NCBI RefSeq assembly: GCF_026016445.1
Contig: NZ_CP096147.1
Span: 1,338,501 to 1,402,500 of the forward strand
Source: Cognatishimia activa
GTDB lineage: Bacteria > Pseudomonadota > Alphaproteobacteria > Rhodobacterales > Rhodobacteraceae
Direction: 5' to 3'
Length of the DNA: 64,000 bases
Each line of letters begins with the position of its first letter. The stretch's first letter is position 1. The translations under genes were made by a program, and so were the position numbers. The notes beneath the pieces are model-generated. The model did no database searches. It saw only the letters and a list, made by a program, of their open reading frames with translations, and was not told where the DNA came from. Positions 1-8,960 of the stretch are shown piece after piece.

Positions 1-339
1 GCCAAATTTATGCGCCCCGGCCCTGATATGGGCGCGCCAGATGTCACAACCGATGCCAAAGAAGGCGGTGGTTTTGAGATCATCATGAAAGCAGGCGATC
101 AGGACCTACCCCACCGCGGCACCTATAAAAAGATCGATCCGCACAGCCAGATCATCTTCACCTGGGAAAGCGCCTTTTCGCCCGCAGAATCCGAGGTGAC
201 CCTCGACATCCGCCCGGAAGGTGACGGCAGCCACATCCGGCTCACTCATGTGACCTTCTATGACGAAGAAAAGCGCGACAATCACGAGGGCGGCTGGACA
301 CAGATTCTGGCGACCTTAGACAGCGCTTTGGCGGCCTAA
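1..339 (+). CDS. AHSA1/SRPBCC-family protein, 5' end missing
   Basis: The reading frame is open from base 1 (Ala-Lys-Phe before the first Met at position 10), so the gene starts outside the window and this is its C-terminal part. The visible 112 residues run PGPDMGAPDV, then a GGGFEI beta-strand pattern, then HRGTYKKIDP and a closing GWTQILATLDSAL helix, the usual end of an activator-of-Hsp90-ATPase-like START/SRPBCC domain. These small helix-grip proteins bind hydrophobic ligands or act in stress and toxicant responses; no substrate can be read here. A DUF1761-like gene follows 21 bases later on the same strand, so the two may be co-transcribed. Family confidence is good, function unknown. 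Confidence 0.8.
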   Translation, partial: AKFMRPGPDMGAPDVTTDAKEGGGFEIIMKAGDQDLPHRGTYKKIDPHSQIIFTWESAFSPAESEVTLDIRPEGDGSHIRLTHVTFYDEEKRDNHEGGWTQILATLDSALAA

Positions 340-360
340 GCAAAAACCGGAGGGACAATC

Positions 361-741
361 ATGGAAAGCGAAGCATTGAACATGACAGCCGTCTTGGTTG
401 GCACAGTCGTAGCCTTCTTTGCGGGCTGGATTTACTACAGCGTGAAACCAATTCGCGTCCTTTGGGCCGAAGGCACGCGCATCAGCAGCGAGCCGCCTGA
501 AAAGATGCCAATGATGGCGATGGCGCTGCAAATTGCCGGACTTTTCCTGCTGGCCCTGGTTGTTGGAATGACCGCGCAAACCAATGCGCTCTTCACGGCA
601 ATTGCTGCGATTTTGGCGACAGCGGTCATGGTTATGGCGCAGGACGCCTTTTCACAGAAATCAACAGCAGCCATCGTGATAGACGGCATATTTGTCGTAC
701 TGGCTGGCGTTATCATGATAGTCTGTCAGGGCATTTTTTGA
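361..741 (+). CDS. DUF1761-like small membrane protein
   Basis: A 126-residue protein with about four hydrophobic segments (roughly residues 8-26, 50-70, 75-95 and 102-122). The first helix followed by a WIYYS motif near residue 23 and a short polar loop resembles DUF1761 inner-membrane proteins, whose function is unknown. A GGAGGG ribosome site lies 6 bases before the ATG at 361; a second ATG at 382 is possible. It follows the AHSA1-type gene by 21 bases and is followed by a strong intrinsic terminator at 763-790, so it is probably the last gene of that transcript. Assignment to DUF1761 is by pattern only. Confidence 0.75.
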   Translation: MESEALNMTAVLVGTVVAFFAGWIYYSVKPIRVLWAEGTRISSEPPEKMPMMAMALQIAGLFLLALVVGMTAQTNALFTAIAAILATAVMVMAQDAFSQKSTAAIVIDGIFVVLAGVIMIVCQGIF

Positions 742-762
742 CCACTCAATCAAATCCCAAAG

Positions 763-790
763 AAGCCTGCCCCATCGGCGGGCTTTTTCT
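763..790 (+). terminator. intrinsic terminator after the DUF1761-like gene
   Basis: AAGCCTGCC (763-771) pairs with GGCGGGCTT (777-785) across a 5-base loop, with one G-U pair, followed by TTTCTTT. It sits 21 bases after the stop codon and separates this unit from pyrC. Confidence 0.8.
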
Positions 791-847
791 TTGCAAGACA
801 CGGCAAACCCTCTAGCACCGATCCGCCAACCGGTGTAATCGGCAGAC

Positions 848-1888
848 ATGACCCAAAGCCTGACAATCACCCGCCCCGATGATTGGCACCTTCACCTGCG
901 CGATGGCGCAATGTTGGAAGCCGTTCTGCCAGAGTCCGCCCGCCACTTCGCCCGCGCGATTGTCATGCCAAACCTGGTTCCCCCGGTTGTCACAGGCGCT
1001 CAGGCCGCAGCTTACAAAGACCGCATTATGGCAGCCCTGCCGGAGGGCATGTCCTTTGACCCGCTGATGGTGCTTTACCTCACTGAAGACACAGACCCGG
1101 AAGATGTCGCTGCTGCGCATGCTTCTGGCTTGGTGAAAGCAGTAAAGCTCTATCCAGCTGGCGCGACAACCAATTCTGCCTCTGGCGTTCAGAACTTTGA
1201 CAACGTCCGCCCAACTCTGGAGAAAATGGCCGAGATCGGCCTGCCGCTTTGTGTGCATGGCGAGGTTACCAATCACGACGTCGATATATTTGACCGCGAA
1301 GCGGTTTTCATTGACTGCGTGCTTGATCCAATTCGCAAGGCCAACCCGGACCTCAAGGTGATCATGGAGCATATCACCACCAAAGACGGCGTCGATTACG
1401 CCAAATCCGGCGGCGATAACCTTGGCGCAACCATCACCACGCACCACCTGATCATCAATCGTAACCACATCCTCGCAGGTGGCATCAAACCGCACTACTA
1501 CTGCTTGCCGGTTGCGAAACGCGAGAACCACCGGCTCGCCCTGCGCGAAGCAGCAACCTCTGGTGATAAGACCTTCTTCCTCGGGACCGATTCCGCACCG
1601 CATACGGACGAAAACAAACTTCTGCCCTGCGGCTGCGCGGGTTGTTTTACAGCCACCAACACCATGGCCTTGCTCGCCCATGTGTTTGAAGAAGAAGGCG
1701 CGCTCGATATGCTTGAAGGTTTCGCATCTCAGAACGGCCCAGCCTTCTACGGCCTGCCACTAAACAGCGACACCATCACGCTGACCAAATCTGACACGGC
1801 CACAACCTTCCCAGAAAAGATCGAAAGCGGCGACGGCCCTGTCACCGTCTTTGATCCGGGCTTCCCGGTTTTCTGGAATGTGACCTAA
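848..1888 (+). CDS. pyrC: dihydroorotase, class II (PyrC)
   Basis: Cyclises N-carbamoyl-aspartate to dihydroorotate, the third step of pyrimidine synthesis, in the cytosol. The 346-residue length matches the homodimeric E. coli type. The two-metal site is complete by comparison with that enzyme: His14 and His16 in HLHLRDG, the lysine that becomes carbamylated (Lys100 in [11 protein letters not shown]), His137, His175 and catalytic Asp248 in GTDSAPHT. The ATG at 848 gives the family N-terminus. pyrE follows after 69 bases on the same strand, consistent with a small pyrimidine unit, although a repeat at 1892-1913 lies between them. Identification is secure. Confidence 0.98.
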   Translation: MTQSLTITRPDDWHLHLRDGAMLEAVLPESARHFARAIVMPNLVPPVVTGAQAAAYKDRIMAALPEGMSFDPLMVLYLTEDTDPEDVAAAHASGLVKAVKLYPAGATTNSASGVQNFDNVRPTLEKMAEIGLPLCVHGEVTNHDVDIFDREAVFIDCVLDPIRKANPDLKVIMEHITTKDGVDYAKSGGDNLGATITTHHLIINRNHILAGGIKPHYYCLPVAKRENHRLALREAATSGDKTFFLGTDSAPHTDENKLLPCGCAGCFTATNTMALLAHVFEEEGALDMLEGFASQNGPAFYGLPLNSDTITLTKSDTATTFPEKIESGDGPVTVFDPGFPVFWNVT

Positions 1889-1891
1889 GCC

Positions 1892-1913
1892 CTTCTTCTT
1901 TGTCTAAATACTC
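1892..1913 (+). repeat. short dispersed intergenic repeat, copy A
   Basis: Directly after the pyrC stop lies CTTCTTCTTTGTC then TAAATACTC. The same pyrimidine-rich start followed by a NAAATAYYC core occurs after moeA (54117-54150) and, on the minus strand, at 20271-20296. I recall such elements as common after genes in Rhodobacteraceae. Its role is unproven; a termination or processing signal is possible. Confidence 0.45.
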
Positions 1914-1957
1914 AAAACAACCACGCTGCCACGCCCATACCGCCAAAGGAACGCACC

Positions 1958-2638
1958 ATGCTCCCAACCAGCTACCCGACCAAAGAAGAAATCGCCCGCC
2001 TCACCGCGCGCATGCTGCTTGAGATCAAAGCCGTCAACTTCAACACCAAAGAGCCCTTCATTCTGGCCTCTGGCCTGCCAAGCCCAAGCTACATCGACTG
2101 CCGTAAGCTGATCTCTTACCCCCGTATCCGCAGCACCTTGATGGATTTCATGACCGTCACCGTCATGCGCAACGCAGGCTTTGAAGCCTTTGACAATATC
2201 GCGGGCGGCGAGACAGCGGGCATTCCATTCTCTGCACTGGTGGCGGAACGTATGGCGCTGCCAATGACCTATGTGCGCAAGAAGCCAAAGGGCTATGGCC
2301 GCAACGCACGTATCGAAGGCGACATGAGCGAAGGTCAGCGCGTTCTGCTGGTCGAAGACCTCACCACAGACGGCGGCTCCAAACTGTCCTTCGTAGACGC
2401 CATCCGCGAAACCGGCGCGACCTGCGGCCATACCGCGGTGATTTTCTACTACGACATCTTCCCGGAAACGACCAAAACTCTGGGTGATCATGGCGTGGAG
2501 CTACACTACCTCTGCACATGGTGGGATGTGCTGGCTGAGGCGCGTGCACAGCACGCTTTTGATGCGGAAACGCTGAATGAAGTGGAAAAATTCCTGAACG
2601 ACCCGCGCGCTTGGCAGGAAGCCAATAAACAAGACTAA
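1958..2638 (+). CDS. pyrE: orotate phosphoribosyltransferase (PyrE)
   Basis: Transfers phosphoribosyl from PRPP to orotate to give OMP, the fifth step of pyrimidine synthesis. The 226-residue protein contains the PRPP-binding signature [13 protein letters not shown] around residues 129-141 and the upstream catalytic lysine region [17 protein letters not shown]. An AAAGGAA ribosome site precedes the ATG. It lies 69 bases downstream of pyrC and is followed by an imperfect hairpin at 2648-2674. This is the longer OPRT form often seen in alphaproteobacteria. Identification is secure. Confidence 0.97.
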   Translation: MLPTSYPTKEEIARLTARMLLEIKAVNFNTKEPFILASGLPSPSYIDCRKLISYPRIRSTLMDFMTVTVMRNAGFEAFDNIAGGETAGIPFSALVAERMALPMTYVRKKPKGYGRNARIEGDMSEGQRVLLVEDLTTDGGSKLSFVDAIRETGATCGHTAVIFYYDIFPETTKTLGDHGVELHYLCTWWDVLAEARAQHAFDAETLNEVEKFLNDPRAWQEANKQD

Positions 2639-2647
2639 GCATGTGGA

Positions 2648-2674
2648 AAGCCTGTGCACAAAATGCGCAGGCTT
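2648..2674 (+). terminator. possible terminator hairpin after pyrE
   Basis: AAGCCTGTGC (2648-2657) faces GCGCAGGCTT (2665-2674) with one mismatch and a 7-base loop. There is no T-tract, so it may be a weak terminator or an mRNA 3'-end stabiliser. The remaining 2675-2902 before dnaB shows no gene; a TTGTCCACA at 2774-2782 is one base from a DnaA box, which alone is not convincing. Confidence 0.4.
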
Positions 2675-2902
2675 GCCGATTCGAAGTCTCATTTCAGGAT
2701 AGATTTGGCATATGCGCCCGCTTGTGCCACTATATCTAGGCGACACCGAAATTTGCGCCACTAAGGCGCGGATTTGTCCACAGAGTAATCCCAGGCTTAT
2801 CCTCGAACCTTTCCAGATTTGAGATACGCCCGATGTCCGCTATCAATGTCTCATGGGGACACGCGGATAAAAACAAGACCCGCGAAAGATCCGGGGAGCA
2901 GT

Positions 2903-4408
2903 ATGAACGAGCTAACGACAATAAACTCCGGTGTCCCCGAGGCGCTTGGCCAATCCGCGACAGGCATGCAAGACGGCGATCCGATGCCGCATTCCATCGA
3001 GGCTGAACAACAGCTTCTGGGGGCGATCCTGACCAATAACGATATCTATGATCGTGTGGCTTCGGTGATCAATTCCTCCCACTTCTATGACCCGGTTCAT
3101 GCCCGGATTTACGAAGTCGCCGCTGCGCGGATTGCCAAAAACAATCTGGCGTCCCCTGTGACGCTGAAAGCCTTCCTTGAGGATGACGAGGGTCTCAAGG
3201 AACTTGGCGGGCCAGCCTATCTGGCCCGTCTGGCTGCCTCTGCGATTTCAGCCTATGCGGCCAAAGACTATGCGCAGATGATCTATGACATGGCGATCCG
3301 CCGTGAACTCATTGGATTGGGGCATGAGATTTCCAGTCGCGCCCAGACCATGGACGTTGCCGAGGAACCTCGCGAGCAGATCGTACAGGCAGAGCAAGCG
3401 CTCTATAAACTATCTGAGCAAGGCAAGACCGACAGCGGTTTCGTTTCCTTCCTGAAAGCGGTGACCGAAGCGGTGAATACGGCCAATGCGGCCTATCAGC
3501 GTGATGGCGGTCTTGCCGGCGTTTCAACCGGCCTGATTGATATGGACAAAAAGCTTGGGGGCCTGCACCCGTCAGACTTGCTGATCCTCGCTGGTCGCCC
3601 ATCCATGGGTAAAACCTCCCTTGCGACCAACATCGCCTTCAACGTGGCGAAAGCTTATAAAAAGGGCATCCGCCCCGATGGAACTGAAGGCACGGTGGAA
3701 GGTGGCGTCGTAGGCTTTTATTCCCTCGAAATGAGCTCTGAACAGCTTGCAGCACGTATTCTGTCTGAGGCGGCAGAGGTCCCGTCTCAGCAGATCCGTT
3801 CCGGCGACATGACCGAACAGGAATTCCGCCGGTTCGTTGATGCCGCGAAGGCGCTGGAAGCCTGCCCTCTTTATATCGACGACACCCCGGCCCTGCCGAT
3901 TGCACAACTTGCAGCGCGTGCACGTCGCCTGAAGCGCACCCACGGGCTTGATCTTCTGATCATCGACTACCTTCAGCTCTGTCGCGGTACATCGGACAAC
4001 CGTGTTCAGGAGATCGGTGAAATCTCTATGGGCATGAAGGCGATTGCCAAGGAACTCAATATCCCTGTGATCGCCCTCTCCCAGCTCTCCCGTACCGTGG
4101 AAAGCCGTGACGATAAACGTCCTCAGCTCTCTGACCTTCGGGAATCGGGTTCTATCGAACAGGACGCCGACGTGGTGATGTTCGTGTTCCGCGAGGAATA
4201 CTACAAAGAGCGTGAAAAACCAGGCGAGCATGATCTGGAAAAGATGGCCGCCTGGCAGGAAGAGATGGAACGTTTGCACGCCAAGGCCGAAGTCATCATC
4301 GGCAAACAGCGTCACGGTCCGATTGGCACAGTGGAATTGAGCTTCGAAAGCCAATTCACTCGCTTTGGCAACCTTGTGAAACCATGGCAACAAGAGCCGG
4401 ATTATTAA
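2903..4408 (+). CDS. dnaB: replicative DNA helicase DnaB
   Basis: Hexameric 5'-3' helicase that unwinds the replication fork and interacts with primase. I choose the ATG at 2903, which has a GGGGAG ribosome site and gives 501 residues; an in-frame TTG at 2819 would add 28 residues unlike the family. The N-terminal DnaB domain starts near PHSIEAEQQLLGAIL, followed by the linker and the RecA-like motor with Walker A GRPSMGKT at residues 231-238, Walker B LLIIDYLQL, and SQLSRTVESR further on. No intein interrupts it. It stands alone, with alr starting 75 bases later. Confidence 0.97.
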   Translation: MNELTTINSGVPEALGQSATGMQDGDPMPHSIEAEQQLLGAILTNNDIYDRVASVINSSHFYDPVHARIYEVAAARIAKNNLASPVTLKAFLEDDEGLKELGGPAYLARLAASAISAYAAKDYAQMIYDMAIRRELIGLGHEISSRAQTMDVAEEPREQIVQAEQALYKLSEQGKTDSGFVSFLKAVTEAVNTANAAYQRDGGLAGVSTGLIDMDKKLGGLHPSDLLILAGRPSMGKTSLATNIAFNVAKAYKKGIRPDGTEGTVEGGVVGFYSLEMSSEQLAARILSEAAEVPSQQIRSGDMTEQEFRRFVDAAKALEACPLYIDDTPALPIAQLAARARRLKRTHGLDLLIIDYLQLCRGTSDNRVQEIGEISMGMKAIAKELNIPVIALSQLSRTVESRDDKRPQLSDLRESGSIEQDADVVMFVFREEYYKEREKPGEHDLEKMAAWQEEMERLHAKAEVIIGKQRHGPIGTVELSFESQFTRFGNLVKPWQQEPDY

Positions 4409-4483
4409 TCACATTTTGTCCTGAAATCAGGCCATTCGAAAACGCCTCTTGACCTAGCACTTCCTTGGCTTCAACTAACCTGC

Positions 4484-5518
4484 ATGGCTACTGCAAAACT
4501 CACGATCGACCTCGCCGCCCTTGTCCGCAACTGGCAAGCGCTAGACGCAAAAACCAACTGCGAAACCGCTGCCGTGGTAAAAGCAGATGGCTATGGTCTG
4601 GGTGCCGCACGCGTGGCGCGCACCCTAGCAGGTGCAGGTGTGCGCAAGTTCTTTGTGGCAGCAACAGAAGAAGGCGCGGAAGTGCGTCAGGCTTTAGGCC
4701 CCGGACCAGAGATCAACATTTTCTCAGGCCACATGTCGGGTGACACCGATATGATCAACGATCTGCAGCTGACGCCAATGGTCAACTCCATCGACCAGAT
4801 GTTGCGCCATGTTGAGAGCCTGCCCGGACGTCCGTTTGGCGTTCAGCTTGATAGCGGGATGAATCGCCTTGGGATGGAGCCCGCCGAATGGGCCGCCCTG
4901 CGCGAAATTGCCGAACAACAAGCGCCGACCCTGATCATGTCGCACCTGTCTTGTGCGGATGATCCTGAAAACCCTATGAACGCCCAACAACTCGCCGCTT
5001 TCATCGAGATGACCGAAGGGCTTGAGGCGCCACGCAGCCTTGCGGCGACTGGCGGCATTCTTTTGGGCAAAGACTACCATTTCGATCTGACCCGTCCGGG
5101 TGTTGGTCTTTATGGTGGCACCCCGTTTGAAGAAGCCGAACCCGTCGCTCACGTTTCTATTCCTGTCATTCAATGCCGCGATGTTGAGCCGGGTGAAACC
5201 GTTGGATATTCAAACACTTGGACAGCCAAGCGCCCTAGCCGTGTTGCGACTATTGCCGCAGGCTATGCAGATGGTCTCCCGCGCATCATGGGTGAGAACA
5301 TTTCGGTTTATCATGGCAGCACCGCCTGCCCTGTGATTGGCCGTATCTCGATGGACATGATCGGCGTTGACGTCACTGACCTTGGCGAAGACCCGCGTGA
5401 ATTGGATATTCTGACCGAAGATCAAACCGTCGATGTTTTGGCGGATGCTGCCGGGACCATTGGCTATGAAATTCTGACATCTTTGGGCGGTCGCTATGAT
5501 CGTCGCTATACATCATGA
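4484..5518 (+). CDS. alr: alanine racemase
   Basis: PLP enzyme converting L- to D-alanine for peptidoglycan. The 344-residue chain carries the PLP-binding lysine in [13 protein letters not shown] (Lys33), the TIM-barrel motifs [11 protein letters not shown] and GVGLYGG, and the C-terminal domain VGYSNTW that supplies the second catalytic base tyrosine. The stop codon overlaps the ATG of mlaE (TCATGA), so alr, mlaE and mlaF form a translationally coupled operon. The coupling of a cell-wall gene with phospholipid transport suggests shared demand during envelope growth; that is inference. Confidence 0.96.
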   Translation: MATAKLTIDLAALVRNWQALDAKTNCETAAVVKADGYGLGAARVARTLAGAGVRKFFVAATEEGAEVRQALGPGPEINIFSGHMSGDTDMINDLQLTPMVNSIDQMLRHVESLPGRPFGVQLDSGMNRLGMEPAEWAALREIAEQQAPTLIMSHLSCADDPENPMNAQQLAAFIEMTEGLEAPRSLAATGGILLGKDYHFDLTRPGVGLYGGTPFEEAEPVAHVSIPVIQCRDVEPGETVGYSNTWTAKRPSRVATIAAGYADGLPRIMGENISVYHGSTACPVIGRISMDMIGVDVTDLGEDPRELDILTEDQTVDVLADAAGTIGYEILTSLGGRYDRRYTS

Positions 5519-6300
5519 CGATCTTGATGACCCCACTGGCCCACCTTGGGCGCGCGGTTCTGGGGTTTCTCGCCGTCACAGGGCGTGTCGCCTTGTTTGC
5601 CTTTGAGGGCATCAGCCACATTTTCCGTCCTCCGTTTTACTTTCGCGAGTTCCTGACGGCCCTGATGCAGATCGGCTGGCTTTCGCTACCAGTTGTTGGG
5701 CTCACGGCCTTTTTCACAGGCGGCGCACTGGCTCTGCAGATCTTCGCAGGCGGCGCGCGCTTCTCTGCGGAGGCCGTTGTGCCCCAGATCGTTGCCATCG
5801 GCATGGTTCGAGAGCTTGGCCCTGTCTTGGTGGGCCTGATGATCGCGGCTCGTGTCACTAGCTCGATCGCGGCTGAAATTGCGACCATGAAGGTGACGGA
5901 ACAGATTGACGCCTTGGTTACGCTTTCAACGCATCCAATGAAATACCTCACCGCGCCACGTGTGTTGGCGGCTTTGATTGTGGTGCCACTCTTGGTTGGC
6001 ATAGGCGATCTCATCGGCATCTATGGTGGCTATATCGTCGGCACACAGCAGCTTGGCTTTAATGCTGCGAGCTACATTAAGAACACCGTCGACTTCCTTG
6101 AACCTGCTGACATTATCAGTTCCATGGTCAAGGGCTGCGCCTTCGGTGGCATCGCGGCAACCATGGGCTGCTACTTCGGGATGCAGTCAGGCCGCGGCGC
6201 ACAGGGCGTGGGCCAGGCCACCAAGGCCTCCGTGCAAGCTGCAGCGGTTCTGATCCTCGCGGCCAACTTCCTTCTGACATCGGTATTCTTCGCCTCATGA
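5515..6300 (+). CDS. mlaE: MlaE-family lipid ABC transporter permease
   Basis: Integral membrane subunit of an Mla-type transporter that moves phospholipids between the inner and outer membranes. The 261-residue protein has the MlaE domain: an amphipathic N-terminus, a hydrophobic segment near 45-75, the conserved REL motif within [13 protein letters not shown], the EQIDAL motif in [13 protein letters not shown], and two or three C-terminal membrane helices. It overlaps alr by 4 bases and mlaF by 4 bases. The substrate-binding mlaD, which in many genomes follows mlaF, is not in this window. Confidence 0.92.
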   Translation: MTILMTPLAHLGRAVLGFLAVTGRVALFAFEGISHIFRPPFYFREFLTALMQIGWLSLPVVGLTAFFTGGALALQIFAGGARFSAEAVVPQIVAIGMVRELGPVLVGLMIAARVTSSIAAEIATMKVTEQIDALVTLSTHPMKYLTAPRVLAALIVVPLLVGIGDLIGIYGGYIVGTQQLGFNAASYIKNTVDFLEPADIISSMVKGCAFGGIAATMGCYFGMQSGRGAQGVGQATKASVQAAAVLILAANFLLTSVFFAS

Positions 6301-7055
6301 TCACGCTTGAGAACGTTCATAAGTCCTTTGGCCCAAAGAAAGTTCTGCAGGGCGTGAACCTGACCATCCCCAAGGGGGAATCCATGGTGATCATTGGTGG
6401 CTCAGGCACTGGGAAATCAGTATTGCTCAAGTCCGTTCTGGGCCTCGTTACCCCGGATCAGGGCAAAATCATCGTTGATGGCCAAGACGTGACCCATGCG
6501 CAGATCGGTAAAGACCGAGATGCGTTTCTGGCGCGCTTCGGCATGCTCTTTCAGGGCGGGGCCCTCTTTGACAGCATGCCGGTCTGGCAAAACGTGGCTT
6601 TCCGCCTTTTGCGCGGGTCTCTGAAAAAGCCGCTCACAGAAGCGCGCGCGATCTCAATCGAGAAACTGCGCCGCGTGGGGCTGACGCCTGATGTGGCTGA
6701 TCTCTACCCATCAGAACTCTCAGGCGGCATGCAAAAGCGGGTCGGACTGGCCCGCGCGATTGCAGCTGATCCTGAAATCATATTCTTCGACGAACCGACC
6801 ACGGGGCTTGATCCCATCATGTCTGGCGTCATCAACGATCTGATCCGAGAAATCGTGGTGGAGATGGGCGCAACGGCCATGACAATCACCCATGACATGA
6901 CTTCTGTCCGCGCAATCGCTGACAAGGTTGCCATGCTGCACAATGGCGTCATTCAGTGGACCGGACCGATTGTGAATATGGACAACAGTGGCGACGCGCA
7001 CCTCGATCAATTCACCCATGGGCGCGCTGAAGGACCGATTGAGGCTGTAAGATAG
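6297..7055 (+). CDS. mlaF: MlaF-family ABC transporter ATPase
   Basis: ATP-binding subunit that powers the MlaE permease, peripheral on the cytoplasmic side. Walker A GGSGTGKS is at residues 34-41, the Q-loop Gln at 86, the ABC signature LSGGMQ at 141-146, Walker B and D-loop DEPTTGLDP at 165-173, and the H-loop in TITHDM. The length of 252 residues is typical. It starts on the mlaE stop codon (ATGA). After it comes a convergent small gene, so the operon ends here without mlaD, mlaC or mlaB homologues. Confidence 0.93.
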   Translation: MITLENVHKSFGPKKVLQGVNLTIPKGESMVIIGGSGTGKSVLLKSVLGLVTPDQGKIIVDGQDVTHAQIGKDRDAFLARFGMLFQGGALFDSMPVWQNVAFRLLRGSLKKPLTEARAISIEKLRRVGLTPDVADLYPSELSGGMQKRVGLARAIAADPEIIFFDEPTTGLDPIMSGVINDLIREIVVEMGATAMTITHDMTSVRAIADKVAMLHNGVIQWTGPIVNMDNSGDAHLDQFTHGRAEGPIEAVR

Positions 7056-7063
7056 GTGCTGCC

Positions 7064-7339
7064 TTAGATCACGCTTGCCAGAGCTTGTAACACTATGGCC
7101 AATGCAGTTGCAAAAGCTGCCCATTTATTCCATTTCGCCTGATGTATCAAAGTCGCGATTAAATCATACTCCTTCCCATTGTCGATAAGAGCAACAGTCA
7201 CCTTGCTTGGTGATGTTCCGGGTTCAGCTAACTTTTCTCGCCGTTGGTATTCCTTTTCGACCGAAATCGAGCTTGTTGAATAGAACCACAATGCGGCAGA
7301 TAAAAACGCGAATAAGACACTCAATGTAGAAAGAAGCAT
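7064..7339 (-). CDS. small two-helix membrane protein, unknown
   Basis: A 91-residue protein with a hydrophobic N-terminal helix (residues 3-22, ending WFYSTSS), a charged middle and a second hydrophobic helix near 73-90. I recognise no family. It is convergent with mlaF, the two stops lying 8 bases apart. Base composition is more A+T-rich than the neighbouring enzymes. It might be an accessory envelope protein. Coding status is likely but not certain. Confidence 0.5.
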   Translation of the reverse strand: MLLSTLSVLFAFLSAALWFYSTSSISVEKEYQRREKLAEPGTSPSKVTVALIDNGKEYDLIATLIHQAKWNKWAAFATALAIVLQALASVI

Positions 7340-7505
7340 GACACAGTTTAATTAGAATAATTTCACTAAGCCTTCTTAGCAATCAAAGGCACGGAAGTGG
7401 AACGGTAATTTGGAAGACATACCACCAATCTCAAGAATGTTCTTTGGCAGCTCAACAGGAGGATAGCGCTCTCAAGATTAGCATAGAACCGCACTAAAAA
7501 AATGT

Positions 7506-7576
7506 TTGTTTCTAAGGTAGAAACAATCCCCAAAAACCTAACACTTTGTTTAGTATCGAAGATTTTACTTAACAAA
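7506..7576. promoter_or_regulatory. two inverted repeats in an A+T-rich intergenic region
   Basis: TTGTTTCTA (7506-7514) and TAGAAACAA (7518-7526) form a perfect 9+3+9 palindrome. Next to it, TTTGTTTAGT (7545-7554) and ACTTAACAAA (7567-7576) form a second inverted repeat with one mismatch. They lie 45-115 bases before the start at 7621 and could be operators for that gene or for the opposite-strand gene at 7339. No known regulator matches. The rest of 7340-7620 holds no convincing gene. Confidence 0.35.
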
Positions 7577-7620
7577 ACCTTACCCAAGTGGGATCATATA
7601 GCCCTTGGAAGGGACACAAA

Positions 7621-8418
7621 ATGGGTAATGGGTTCAACAGCTTCGCGCTGACAGTAGTGCGTCTCGTACAGACTTTGACGTTTTCAATCTTGGTGGCCGG
7701 TTCTTTGGCCTTGGTAGGATGGACGATTTTGGCCGCTCTTGGGGTTTGGCCATGGCTCTCGGTTGACATGAGCGTCGGCAACACAGCCATCCATGGCGCT
7801 TATCTTCAGATCGGCGTGATGGCCTTTGCGGTGGGGCTCTGTGTCTTTCTGCCAGCCAATGCGCGCATCATGAAACTGGAGAAGTCGCACCGGAAGTTTT
7901 CGGTGGATATGAATGACATTGCGCGGGCGTATCAAGTTAGCCATGACGCTGATCGCAAAGGGGTTTTCGCCCTTTCCAAAGAGTTTGACTCGGTGCGTGA
8001 ACGCCTTGTGCATTTGCGCAATCATCCTGATCTTGGTGATCTGGAACCGGAGATTTTGGACATCGCGGCACAAATGTCTTTTCAGTCCAGAGATCTTGCG
8101 AAAATCTACTCGGAAGAAAAGGTCGAACGCGCATACCAGTTCCTGACCCACCGTCAGGAAGAGGCTGACAAGATGGAAGATCGCCTTGATGCTGCGCGGC
8201 GCACTTGTGATGAGTTGCGCCGCTGGCTTGAGGATGTTGAGGCTGAAGAGCGTATTGCAGCAAAGCAGATAGAACGGCTCGAATCAGACCTTATGGAATT
8301 GCTCCCAAGCATTGGATATGAGCTTGATGGCGACCCAAATATCGTGAAGCTTGAAACAAATCCAAACAAAGCGAAACGAAGCAAAGCATCAGATGAGCGT
8401 CCTAAACGGCTGAGCTGA
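7621..8418 (+). CDS. membrane-anchored coiled-coil protein, unknown
   Basis: The start at 7621 is preferred because a GGAAGGGA ribosome site lies about 10 bases upstream; an earlier ATG at 7588 lacks one. The 265-residue protein has two hydrophobic segments (about residues 10-38 and 57-77), then a long charged, heptad-like region (about 85-230) predicted to be coiled coil, and a basic tail. A short amino-terminal membrane anchor followed by a cytoplasmic coiled coil suggests a structural or scaffold role. I know of no assigned function. A PqiA-like gene and radA follow on the same strand. Confidence 0.75.
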   Translation: MGNGFNSFALTVVRLVQTLTFSILVAGSLALVGWTILAALGVWPWLSVDMSVGNTAIHGAYLQIGVMAFAVGLCVFLPANARIMKLEKSHRKFSVDMNDIARAYQVSHDADRKGVFALSKEFDSVRERLVHLRNHPDLGDLEPEILDIAAQMSFQSRDLAKIYSEEKVERAYQFLTHRQEEADKMEDRLDAARRTCDELRRWLEDVEAEERIAAKQIERLESDLMELLPSIGYELDGDPNIVKLETNPNKAKRSKASDERPKRLS

Positions 8419-8518
8419 TTTCGCGCTGAAGTCTGAGTTATTTGCAAATTCCCCCGTGAATTCAAATGCTCCTGCATCTAGATGTCAGGGAACCAGAGTT
8501 CTTTGACCCGGAGTCTTG

Positions 8519-8944
8519 ATGCTGCGCTATGCCAACCTCGCACTATTAATCCTCTTTCCGATCAGCTGGTTCGCCCCGCTCATGCGTGCAGGCATCCTGC
8601 CGCTATTCGGCTTGTCGGAAATCTCTGTTATTTCAGGCCTCATATCGCTTCTTGAAACCGACATCTTCTTGGGCCTTCTTGTCATGCTTTTTGCGCTCAT
8701 CGCCCCGATGACCAAAACCATCGGTTTGGCACTGATTCACTTCGAGCGTATGTCGGACCGTGTAAAACCCCTGTTTGAGACGATGGGAAAACTGGCCATG
8801 GCAGACGTTTTTCTGATCGCGCTTTATATCGTGATCGTCAAAGGCGTGGGGCTGGCCACAGTGGAAACAGCCTGGGGCCTCTACCTCTTTTCAGGCTGCA
8901 TTTTAGCCTCTCTCGCCATTAGCCATTTGACGCGCCGCCCATAA
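8519..8944 (+). CDS. paraquat-inducible protein A-like membrane protein
   Basis: The ATG at 8519 has a GGAG site 5 bases upstream, better than the TTG at 8516. The 141-residue protein has four hydrophobic helices (about 3-22, 32-58, 82-104 and 112-130) and resembles one half of PqiA, which partners with MCE-domain proteins in lipid transport between membranes. Single-domain PqiA-like proteins of this size are common in Rhodobacteraceae; their substrate is unknown. It precedes radA by 16 bases. The link to the nearby mlaEF genes is suggestive only. Confidence 0.7.
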   Translation: MLRYANLALLILFPISWFAPLMRAGILPLFGLSEISVISGLISLLETDIFLGLLVMLFALIAPMTKTIGLALIHFERMSDRVKPLFETMGKLAMADVFLIALYIVIVKGVGLATVETAWGLYLFSGCILASLAISHLTRRP

Positions 8945-8960
8945 GGGGTAAAACGAGAAC

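Noticed and set aside
2774..2782. DnaA box before dnaB
   Set aside because: TTGTCCACA is one base from the consensus but stands alone; no cluster of boxes or A+T-rich unwinding element suggests an origin.
7366..7587. 73-residue minus-strand frame between two membrane-protein genes
   Set aside because: No ribosome site, no family, and it overlaps the inverted repeats; likely a chance frame.
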